From an uncultured Veillonellaceae bacterium (GTDB taxonomy: Bacteria; Bacillota; Negativicutes; Veillonellales; Negativicoccaceae): a stretch of 12,182 nucleotides of DNA. Where the stretch lies: contig CABTYA010000031.1 of NCBI GenBank assembly GCA_902488965.1, forward strand, positions 1 through 12,182, read 5' to 3'. The notes under the pieces are model-generated. The model was not told the DNA's origin and ran no database searches. It saw only the letters and a program-made list of their open reading frames with translations. This document shows, piece after piece, positions 5,248 through 11,115 of this stretch. Position numbers and translations under genes: made by a program. Within the stretch, counting starts at the first letter, position 1; each line of letters opens with the position of its first letter.

Positions 5248-6438
5248 TTATTCCAAATAGGAGACCGCATCATCGAAGATGTCTTTGACTTCTTCGCGGG
5301 TCAGGACTTTGAAGGCGCCGATCTGGCTTTCGCCGTCCATGACACGGTCCGTGAGCGTTTCGGTATCGAACACGACATCGCCGACTTGCTGGCGGGCGCG
5401 TTCACCGAGCATACCCATCGCACGGAAGATGTCTTCCGTAAAGGTAATCGCCTCTTTGGCGATGTCTTCCTGCGTGCCGAAATCACGCGGCAGGTTCCAG
5501 ACGGTACGTCCGTACCGATAGAAGCGGAACACGTCCGCTTTGTAGACGTATTTGGCCCATGCCGCCCACGACATCGCAAGCGCAATCCCCTGCGGCACAT
5601 TGTACATGCCGAGCAGTTCCTTTTGCATATTGTGAACGGTGAGATCTCCCCAGCCGTTGCCGCAGCCGGTGAGGTCGTTGTGGGCGAGCGCACTGGCCCA
5701 CATGACGTTGGCGCGCGCTTCGTAGTTGTTCGGCTCGTCCATGATGATCTGCGAGTTGCGGATCACGACCCGCATCAACACTTCGCAGATGTTGTCGGTC
5801 AGCTCCATCGTGCTGTCGTGCGTGAAGTAGCGTTCCATGGTGAGCATCAGGATTTCCATAATCCCGCCGAGCAGCTCGTCCATCGGCAAGGTAAAGGTCA
5901 GCATCGGATTCATCATGGCCAGTTGCGGCCGCGTATCCGGATGATAGAGGATCTTCGCCGAGCGTTTGGCTTTGTTCGCCAACTGGCTGATGGCGCTCAT
6001 TTCCCCGCCGCCCGCGACGTTCGTCGAAACAACCGCAATCGGCAAAATCGTCTTCGGTGTGCGTTGCTTCGTATAGTATTCCCAAATATCGCCGTCGTTC
6101 GGAATGCCGATTGCAATCGCTTTGGCGAGATTGATCACCGCGCCGCTGCCGATTGCCAGAATATAGTCGACATTTTCGATGCGACCGAGTGCGATACCTT
6201 CGTTAGCCTTCGCCCGTGTTGCCGGCGGATAGGCGCCGCCGACATCATTGTACTGGATGCCTGCTTCCGCCAATGATTGGACTACACGTTCGTAGAGACC
6301 TTTGCAACGTTCCGCTTGCCGGCCGTGAATGATCAGGACTTTTTCAGCGCCCCGCTCACGCAGACGTTTGCCGACTTCACGTTCACGATCCGTACCGAAG
6401 AAAACTTTTGTCGGTACGTGGTAAGTAAAGTTTTTCAT
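5248..6438 (-). CDS. Iron-containing alcohol dehydrogenase homologue lacking the usual metal ligands
   Basis: The 396-residue product aligns end to end with the group III (iron-type) alcohol dehydrogenases of the butanol dehydrogenase/YqhD branch. Shared blocks include the start YHVPTKVFFG, LTFTLP (about 180-185) and YEARANVMWAS (about 239-249). The active site is altered. Against remembered BdhA and YqhD, the metal ligands Asp, His, His and His correspond here to Glu195, Leu199, Lys273 and Gln283. The nucleotide loop GGGSxxD reads GSGAVIN (97-103), and TGSE reads GGGE (143-146). The frame is open and well conserved elsewhere, so it is probably a functional protein with changed chemistry rather than a pseudogene. 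The ATG at 6438 has GGAGAGGGAG just upstream; the upstream in-frame ATG at 6465 lacks such a site. It has its own promoter and follows a LysR gene on the same strand. Confidence 0.88.
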   Translation of the reverse strand: MKNFTYHVPTKVFFGTDREREVGKRLRERGAEKVLIIHGRQAERCKGLYERVVQSLAEAGIQYNDVGGAYPPATRAKANEGIALGRIENVDYILAIGSGAVINLAKAIAIGIPNDGDIWEYYTKQRTPKTILPIAVVSTNVAGGGEMSAISQLANKAKRSAKILYHPDTRPQLAMMNPMLTFTLPMDELLGGIMEILMLTMERYFTHDSTMELTDNICEVLMRVVIRNSQIIMDEPNNYEARANVMWASALAHNDLTGCGNGWGDLTVHNMQKELLGMYNVPQGIALAMSWAAWAKYVYKADVFRFYRYGRTVWNLPRDFGTQEDIAKEAITFTEDIFRAMGMLGERARQQVGDVVFDTETLTDRVMDGESQIGAFKVLTREEVKDIFDDAVSYLE

Positions 6439-6485
6439 GTCTCCCTCTCCTTTTTTGTGCAGCATATGCAGTACTTGTTAGTTTG

Positions 6486-6514
6486 ATTATATATCTAAAC
6501 GGCGGTTTATTCAA
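6486..6514 (-). promoter_or_regulatory. Promoter of the alcohol dehydrogenase homologue
   Basis: On the minus strand, -35 TTGAAT (6514-6509) and -10 TATAAT (6491-6486) are 17 bases apart, with a predicted start near 6479. The leader to the start codon is about 40 bases. Confidence 0.75.
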
Positions 6515-6541
6515 ATTTTTTATGGTCAAGTCGGCGGTTTG
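6496..6541. promoter_or_regulatory. Candidate regulator sites in the dehydrogenase promoter
   Basis: TAAACGGCGGTTTA (6496-6509) is an inverted repeat with 5-bp arms lying in the spacer between the -35 and -10 boxes. Its right half CGGCGGTTT recurs exactly at 6533-6541 minus one base of context (CGGCGGTTT 6500-6508 against 6532-6540), 32 bases apart and therefore about three helical turns. This arrangement suits a multimeric regulator, and the adjacent LysR protein is the obvious candidate. Confidence 0.45.
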
Positions 6542-7417
6542 TCATTCGCGTTCTTGAATAAACGAAATAAATCGCTTGGCAATCGTGGTGAGTTTGCGGT
6601 CTTTCACGCCGTACATGTGCTCGGCGCCGAGCATCTCTTCCCGCGCCAAGGGCACTTCCCGCAATCCCGGCTCGCCCGCACCGTCCCCGACAATGACCGC
6701 AACCCCCAGTCCGCGCCGCGCCCAATGCGACGCCAACGCATTGGTACTGCAGACACTGCGGATATCGCTTTCAAGTCCGCGCTCGCGGAAAAACGCCTCC
6801 AACTTCGCGTGGACACTGCGCGTGACGCACAGCGGCATTTTCGCCAAATCTTTGATCAAGAGTTCACGCTTCGTTGCGGGAATCCACGTCTGGTCCTCGG
6901 CGATGAGCGCATTGAGCTGACGATAGCGAATGTGGATCAGGTCAAAAAGATAGCCTCGACTGATGGGTTCATTCATCACGCCGATATCGGCCAATCCCTC
7001 GAGCAGGTATTCCGCCTGCACGTCCACATTGCCTTCATAAAAGACGCAGCGAAATTCGGGATGCGCCTCGGAAAACGGCAAAATATAGTCGTCGATAAAG
7101 CCCTGCACCGCCCCGGGCGTAATCGCCACCCGCAACGTCCCCGAACCGCCCGCCGAGACGTGCGCGACTTCGTCTTTGAGATCGTCCGCCAGTCGGATGA
7201 GGTCTTTGGCGCGCCGATAAAAGAGCTCGCCCGCTTCGGTGAGCTCGATGCGCCGTCCGCCGCGATGCGTGATAATCAGCCGCGCGCCGTAGTTATGCTC
7301 GATCTGCTTGAGCTGAGCGCTGAGTGCTGGCTGGACCATGCTCAATTTTTTCGCCGCTTCGGTCAAAGTTTGCGAATCGACAATCATAATAAAGTTGCGA
7401 AAATATTCTATATCCAT
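6542..7417 (-). CDS. LysR-family transcriptional regulator
   Basis: This DNA-binding regulator of 291 residues has the normal LysR length. The N-terminal winged helix-turn-helix covers about residues 3-60 with the typical run TLTEAAKKLSMVQPALSAQ (17-35). The effector domain follows from about residue 90, starting GTLRVAITPGA. The ATG at 7417 has GGAGG five bases upstream. Its own extended -10 promoter overlaps the stop codon of radC, so it can be expressed apart from the upstream operon. No terminator is visible between it and the dehydrogenase homologue 103 bases downstream, which it may regulate or be co-transcribed with. The target and inducer are inferred from position only. Unlike many LysR genes it is not divergent from its presumed target. 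Confidence 0.94.
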   Translation of the reverse strand: MDIEYFRNFIMIVDSQTLTEAAKKLSMVQPALSAQLKQIEHNYGARLIITHRGGRRIELTEAGELFYRRAKDLIRLADDLKDEVAHVSAGGSGTLRVAITPGAVQGFIDDYILPFSEAHPEFRCVFYEGNVDVQAEYLLEGLADIGVMNEPISRGYLFDLIHIRYRQLNALIAEDQTWIPATKRELLIKDLAKMPLCVTRSVHAKLEAFFRERGLESDIRSVCSTNALASHWARRGLGVAVIVGDGAGEPGLREVPLAREEMLGAEHMYGVKDRKLTTIAKRFISFIQERE

Positions 7418-7468
7418 ACCCGCCTCCGTAACTAACGATATTTCCCCGTATCGTTTGACATTACTTGT

Positions 7469-7477
7469 ATTATAACA
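7469..7477 (-). promoter_or_regulatory. Extended -10 promoter of the LysR gene
   Basis: On the minus strand TGT is followed by TATAAT (7474-7469), an extended -10. It overlaps the radC stop codon (7472-7470). The -35 position reads GAGCAT and does not resemble consensus. The predicted start is near 7462, about 45 bases before the start codon. Confidence 0.6.
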
Positions 7478-8156
7478 GACCTTGGCGCCGCATGCTCACA
7501 AACACGCCGTCCCCGATGATGACATGGTCGAGAATCGGGATATCGAGCAGCTCGCCCGCCCGCACCAGTCGCGCCGTCGTCCGAATATCGGCCGCCGATG
7601 GCTCCGGACTGCCGCTGGGGTGATTGTGCACCAGAATGCAGGCCGCGGCGTTCCAACTGAACGCATCGCCGAAGATCATCCGCGCGTCCGCCGGACTCGA
7701 TGAAATCCCGCCGCGTGACTTCATCACCGCCGCCAACAGGCGGTTTTTCGTCGAGAGATAGCAGCAGTAAAATTCCTCGTACGGAAGGTACTGCATCTGC
7801 GGCATGAAGTACGCGGCAATCTTCTCCGGATCGGAAAAATCCGCCCGTGTGTCCGCCGCCCGATGCCGGGCCAAACGCCGCCCGAGTTCGACGGCGGCGC
7901 ACAGTGTCGCCGCTTTGTCGGGGCCGATGCCCGCAATCTCGGTGAGTTCGCGCCAGCCCGTCCGGCCGTAGCGTTCGAGATGCCCGTCAAAAAGGTGTTC
8001 GTGCGTCTCGCGCGCAATCTCCAGTACCGACATTCCCTTGCGCCCCGTCCGCAGCAGAATCGCAATCAGCTCCACGTCCGTCAGCGTCTCCGCGCCCGTG
8101 CGGAGCAGTTTTTCCCGCGGGCGCTCTTCCTGCAGCAAATCTTTGATTCGTGCCAT
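7470..8156 (-). CDS. radC: RadC family JAB/MPN-domain protein
   Basis: This 228-residue member of the RadC (UPF0758) family matches the usual length. An N-terminal helix-hairpin-helix-like region is seen at about 70-95 (LTEIAGIGPDKAATLCAAVELG). The C-terminal JAB1/MPN metalloprotease-like domain carries HNHPSGSPEPSAAD (177-190), preserving the H-x-H-x7-S-x2-D zinc motif. The old link to recombination repair is not supported for the family, and the cellular role remains unknown. The ATG at 8156 shares one base with the maf stop (TGATG). The open frame runs well upstream, but only as the other frame of maf. It is the last gene of the six-gene operon. In many Firmicutes radC is followed by mreBCD; here a LysR gene comes next. 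Confidence 0.93.
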   Translation of the reverse strand: MARIKDLLQEERPREKLLRTGAETLTDVELIAILLRTGRKGMSVLEIARETHEHLFDGHLERYGRTGWRELTEIAGIGPDKAATLCAAVELGRRLARHRAADTRADFSDPEKIAAYFMPQMQYLPYEEFYCCYLSTKNRLLAAVMKSRGGISSSPADARMIFGDAFSWNAAACILVHNHPSGSPEPSAADIRTTARLVRAGELLDIPILDHVIIGDGVFVSMRRQGLL

Positions 8157-8719
8157 CACCATTCCACTCCGTGTTCCGCCAACCGTGTGCACAAAAAACG
8201 CACGGGCAGTCCGATGACATTCGTCAGACTTCCGCGGCGCGCCGTGACAAATGCGCCCGCCGCGCCTTGAATCCCGTACGCTCCCGCTTTGTCCGTCCAT
8301 TCGTCCGTATCGAGATAGCGCTCGATTTCCGCTGCGGTGAGCGGCCGCCAAACGATCTCCGTCGTCACGCACCATGTCCGCTCCCACTCCGGCGTCACCA
8401 GCGCCACGCCCGTATGCACGAGATGCGCCGTCCCCGCCAGTCGGCGGATCATCCGCCGCGCCTCGTTGCGGTCGCGGGGTTTGCCCAGGACTTCGCCCGC
8501 ACATGCGACCACCGTATCCGCTCCGACGACCGCCAAGCCGTCCGCCCGCCGCCGAGCGACGTCGCGCGCTTTGCCCAGTGCCTGCCGGCGGACCAGCTCC
8601 TCGGGCGCCAGCGGCTGCGTATTATCCTCGATATATCCCGAGGGGGCGACAATACAGTGGCCGCCCGCCTCCGCTACGAGCGAGCGCCGCCGCGGCGAGG
8701 CCGATGCCAAAACCCACAT
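8156..8719 (-). CDS. maf: Maf-like nucleoside triphosphate pyrophosphatase
   Basis: This house-cleaning enzyme hydrolyses non-canonical or excess nucleoside triphosphates to monophosphates and is linked to septum control in Bacillus. The 187-residue product has the family landmarks in order: SASPRRR (6-12), GADTVV (66-71), GKPRD (79-83), KAGAYGIQG (144-152) and NVIGLP (about 167-172). SASPRR and KAGAYGIQG place it in the dTTP/UTP pyrophosphatase (YhdE-like) group. The ATG at 8719 begins the SASPRR strand and lies one base after the stop of the DUF4321 gene. The longer in-frame start at 8785 would run back through DUF4321 and adds residues foreign to the family. It overlaps radC by one base. 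Confidence 0.95.
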   Translation of the reverse strand: MWVLASASPRRRSLVAEAGGHCIVAPSGYIEDNTQPLAPEELVRRQALGKARDVARRRADGLAVVGADTVVACAGEVLGKPRDRNEARRMIRRLAGTAHLVHTGVALVTPEWERTWCVTTEIVWRPLTAAEIERYLDTDEWTDKAGAYGIQGAAGAFVTARRGSLTNVIGLPVRFLCTRLAEHGVEW

Positions 8720-8720
8720 C

Positions 8721-8990
8721 TTACCACCGCCGAAACAGCCACGCCGCAATGAAAATGCCGATGATGCTGAGCAGGTTCGGCGCAAAACGGATACCGAAAT
8801 CCAGCGTCAGGATATAAAGGTCGAGCCGGATATTGCTCACGTCAATCAGCACGTATTGCTTGACCAGGTAGGGCATCACGCCCGCCAGCGACACCTGCGA
8901 CAGCAAATCGCCCAGCAGACCGCCGATGAGCGCGCCCGCCAGCAAAAACAAGAGCAGCATGAAAATGCCGCGCGATCCGCCCCAGCGCAT
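8721..8990 (-). CDS. DUF4321 small membrane protein
   Basis: An 89-residue membrane protein matching DUF4321, a short Firmicutes family of unknown function often found beside maf and radC. It has two hydrophobic segments, at about 10-33 (with glycine-rich LAGALIGGLLGDLL) and about 71-85 near the C terminus. The amphipathic middle LDLYILTLDFGIRFAPNL is typical of the family. The ATG at 8990 shares a base with the stop of the upstream gene, and GAAGGTGG lies just before it. No catalytic residues are apparent. Confidence 0.85.
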   Translation of the reverse strand: MRWGGSRGIFMLLLFLLAGALIGGLLGDLLSQVSLAGVMPYLVKQYVLIDVSNIRLDLYILTLDFGIRFAPNLLSIIGIFIAAWLFRRW

Positions 8991-9691
8991 CAGTCCACCT
9001 TCTTTGCCGCGGCGGTTTTCGCCGCCTTTTCTTTCGCATCCATTCGATTGCTTTCATCGACGAGGACGCGATACGTCGTTTCTTCTTCCGTAATCATGAT
9101 CCGTCCGGGCATGTATTCGTTCATGCCGAGCAAAAATTGCGGGTCGGCTTTGAAAATGACCCGCCCGAATTTCGGTTTTTTCATGCCGCGGGGAATTTTA
9201 TAAAACATCGCCAAGAGCGGCCGCGAATCGATCAGCGAGTACCAGCGCCATTTATACCGGAATTTGACGTTGTTCGCCAGCCGGGCCTTGTGCTCGTGTA
9301 CGCCGTAAATATTCTCATAGGCGATTTCGTGGCGTTTGTGCCCGAAGGGCGTGCGATACGTGACGACCAGCGCGTCTTGCGTCAACCGGAAATGATAGTT
9401 GATCATCGCCTGGCTGAGCAAAATATAGAGCGCGAACAATACAAAAAAGATGCTCGCGTAGTTGATACTCAACCAAATATTGCCCGTGACGCGGTAGTTG
9501 TCCACCATGCGGAACCCGTCCCACACCAAAAACGCCAAAATCAGCGCGACAATCAGGATGATATGCCAATAGCTCCCGTTGACGGACTCCGATTCATCCT
9601 CATAGACCGGCTCGCCCTGTACGGCCAGCAAGGCCTTGGGGAATACGGGATTGTCCGTCGTCCCCTGTCGCTGTTCCATGTCTTCGTTCAT
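8990..9691 (-). CDS. Two-TM membrane protein with PH-like cytoplasmic domain, function unknown
   Basis: This 233-residue product has an acidic N-terminal segment of about 40 residues, two membrane helices (about 41-59 and 74-95), and then a soluble domain. The stretch HFRLTQDALVVTYRTPFGHKRHEIAYENIYGV (in two parts around 100-131) resembles bacterial PH-like domains that follow a pair of helices. The tail is rich in Lys and Ala (about 216-233), which often indicates contact with phospholipid or nucleic acid. The ATG at 9691 is preceded by AGGAGG at good spacing and overlaps the upstream stop by four bases (ATGA). I do not recognise a named family; the PH-like reading is an inference from pattern. 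Confidence 0.75.
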   Translation of the reverse strand: MNEDMEQRQGTTDNPVFPKALLAVQGEPVYEDESESVNGSYWHIILIVALILAFLVWDGFRMVDNYRVTGNIWLSINYASIFFVLFALYILLSQAMINYHFRLTQDALVVTYRTPFGHKRHEIAYENIYGVHEHKARLANNVKFRYKWRWYSLIDSRPLLAMFYKIPRGMKKPKFGRVIFKADPQFLLGMNEYMPGRIMITEEETTYRVLVDESNRMDAKEKAAKTAAAKKVD

Positions 9692-10392
9692 TTACATCCT
9701 CCTGTCATCGCTGCGGTATCGAGCAGCGCCATCATCTCCGCCGGCGGTGCCAGCTGCGCCAGTACCTGCCACGGCGCATGCGCTTTGAGCTCAGCGACGC
9801 TGCGTGTGCCGGTCGCCACCGCGACGGTATACGCCCCGACGGACTTGCCGCAGCGGATATCATGCTCGGTATCGCCGATGATAAATATACGTTCCAAGCG
9901 CTCGCCCCACTTTTCTTCCGCCAGCCGGCGCGCCCGTACGGCAACGTCGATCCGGTCGAAATCATACTCGGCGAATGCACTGTGGGAAAAATCAAAATAT
10001 TTCGCCAGTCCGTAATACGACAACTTCAAATTCGCACCGATCCGGCTGTTGCCCGTCAGCAGGAGCTGGTCGTAATCGTCACGATCGGCAAAGGCGGCGA
10101 GATTGTCGCGCACATGCGGCAAAACGTAGCCGTCAATCTGCTGCATGCACCCGAGCAGGACTTCTTCATACCGGCGGCTGAAGCGTTGGATCTCGTCCAT
10201 CGAAGGCTCGCGCCCCGTCGCCTGCACCAAAATCTCGCGGCAGATATAGTTGTCCGTCCGTCCGCCCGCATCGAACTTGGGCAGCGGCGCGTCCTCTCCC
10301 GCAATCTCGGCCAGCGTCTGCGCAATCGCCATAAAGCCCGCATGCCCCGTCATGACGAGTGTCTGATCGATATCCCAAAACAGTACGTTCAT
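9688..10392 (-). CDS. HAD-superfamily hydrolase (phosphoglycolate phosphatase-like)
   Basis: A 234-residue haloacid dehalogenase-type phosphatase, presumably cytosolic. Motif I is DIDQT (7-11, nucleophile Asp7 and acid Asp9), motif II is LLLTGN (110-115, Thr113), a motif III Lys is plausible at 161, and motif IV is GDTEHD (173-178). A helical cap lies between motif I and motif II (about 15-90), as in the subfamily I phosphatases acting on small phosphorylated metabolites. The substrate cannot be told from sequence. It overlaps its neighbours on both sides by four bases (ATGA), so it is translationally coupled within the operon. Confidence 0.92.
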   Translation of the reverse strand: MNVLFWDIDQTLVMTGHAGFMAIAQTLAEIAGEDAPLPKFDAGGRTDNYICREILVQATGREPSMDEIQRFSRRYEEVLLGCMQQIDGYVLPHVRDNLAAFADRDDYDQLLLTGNSRIGANLKLSYYGLAKYFDFSHSAFAEYDFDRIDVAVRARRLAEEKWGERLERIFIIGDTEHDIRCGKSVGAYTVAVATGTRSVAELKAHAPWQVLAQLAPPAEMMALLDTAAMTGGCK

Positions 10393-10964
10393 ACGCGCTC
10401 CTTATTCACCGCCCGCAACTGTACGCGCCCGTCCACAGCGTCCATGAGGGCTTCTCCCTCGGCATCGCCCGTCGGATACTGGTACAGGATACGCCACAGC
10501 GTCCCGTCACGAATGACGATGTACGCCCGCCCCGTCAAGGGCACCGCGCCGCCCTGCGTCGGCTGGACATAGTGATAGTCCGCCCGCACGGCGGGCAGCC
10601 CCGCCAGCTCGGCCGCGCTCGTCGTCACATCGGCGTCGGCATTGTCCCGCAACATCGCGGTAAACTCCGCCTCCGCCGCCGCCAAGTCGCGTCCCTCGGT
10701 CGGAAATCCCTCCACGATGGTCTGGAAATGCCGATTCGCATTCACCGCCATGACGGATGACGGAGCCGCGGCGGAAAGTTCCGCCTCCCGACGGACCTGC
10801 AACTCGAACGGCAAGACGAGCTCGGCCACGCTGTCCGCAAAATAGACCCGTGCCGTTCCGAAACTGTACGTATCTGCTACGGTACGCGGCCCGCATCCGC
10901 TCACCGCCGTCGCCAGCAGCAGCGCGAATAATGCGCGCGACCACGCCCCCCATCGAATCTTCAT
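10389..10964 (-). CDS. Predicted lipoprotein of unknown function
   Basis: A 191-residue exported protein and the first gene of the six-gene operon. The signal peptide (Lys/Arg start, hydrophobic 11-20) ends in VSGC, so Cys24 is the likely lipidated residue. The C-terminal part (about 130-165), with RADYHYVQP followed by GRAYIVIRDGTLWRILYQYP, recalls PsbP/DUF1795-like lipoproteins, but this is a weak impression. GAGGTG lies eight bases before the ATG. Ala content is high (about one residue in six). It overlaps the HAD gene by four bases. Confidence 0.8.
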   Translation of the reverse strand: MKIRWGAWSRALFALLLATAVSGCGPRTVADTYSFGTARVYFADSVAELVLPFELQVRREAELSAAAPSSVMAVNANRHFQTIVEGFPTEGRDLAAAEAEFTAMLRDNADADVTTSAAELAGLPAVRADYHYVQPTQGGAVPLTGRAYIVIRDGTLWRILYQYPTGDAEGEALMDAVDGRVQLRAVNKERV

Positions 10965-10984
10965 CAGTTTGTCACCTCTGCCCT

Positions 10985-10993
10985 ATTATAACA
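10985..10993 (-). promoter_or_regulatory. Extended -10 promoter of the lipoprotein-to-radC operon
   Basis: On the minus strand TATAAT (10990-10985) is preceded by TGT (10993-10991), an extended -10. No good -35 is found at 16-19 bases. The predicted start is near 10978, about 14 bases before the start codon, leaving a very short leader. Confidence 0.7.
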
Positions 10994-11006
10994 CAGGTAC
11001 CTGTGT
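10991..11006. promoter_or_regulatory. Perfect 16-bp palindrome in the operon promoter (candidate operator)
   Basis: ACACAGGTACCTGTGT is its own reverse complement over 16 bases. It abuts the -10 box and contains the TG of the extended -10, covering the spacer where a -35-independent promoter is most sensitive to blocking. A bound dimer would be expected to repress, or, MerR-style, to remodel the promoter. The regulator is not identifiable from this window. Confidence 0.65.
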
Positions 11007-11020
11007 CGGCGAGCATCTTT

Positions 11021-11036
11021 TGCGGCCGCCGCCGCA
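11021..11036. repeat. GC-rich inverted repeat between thrS and the operon promoter
   Basis: TGCGGC (11021-11026) and GCCGCA (11031-11036) are inverted copies around CGCC. On the minus strand this follows the thrS terminator and could back it up, though only a short A run comes after it. It has no other visible role. Confidence 0.3.
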
Positions 11037-11039
11037 CGC

Positions 11040-11070
11040 AAAAAGGCGGGGACGATATCCCGTCCCCGCC
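11040..11070 (-). terminator. Terminator of thrS
   Basis: On the minus strand GGCGGGGACG pairs perfectly with CGTCCCCGCC (ten pairs, six-base loop) and is followed by TTTTT (11044-11040). It lies about 45 bases past the thrS stop and separates thrS from the operon promoter downstream. Confidence 0.92.
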
Positions 11071-11115
11071 CGTCGGTTGATGGCCTGGATACGACCCTTG
11101 CATGCGTCCTGCGGT

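Noticed and set aside
4122..5273. 383-residue minus-strand frame opposite citC
   Set aside because: It runs through the citC promoter and the bidirectional terminator. Its composition is that of an antisense shadow of a well-recognised gene.
5386..6276. 296-residue plus-strand frame opposite the dehydrogenase homologue
   Set aside because: The minus-strand frame has clear family homology, a ribosome site and a promoter; this one has none.
6539..7435. 298-residue plus-strand frame opposite lysR
   Set aside because: It is an antisense shadow of a complete LysR gene with no start signal.
8157..8504. N-terminal extension of RadC by 116 residues
   Set aside because: The added residues are the alternative frame of maf and unlike any RadC. 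RadC homology begins at the ATG at 8156.
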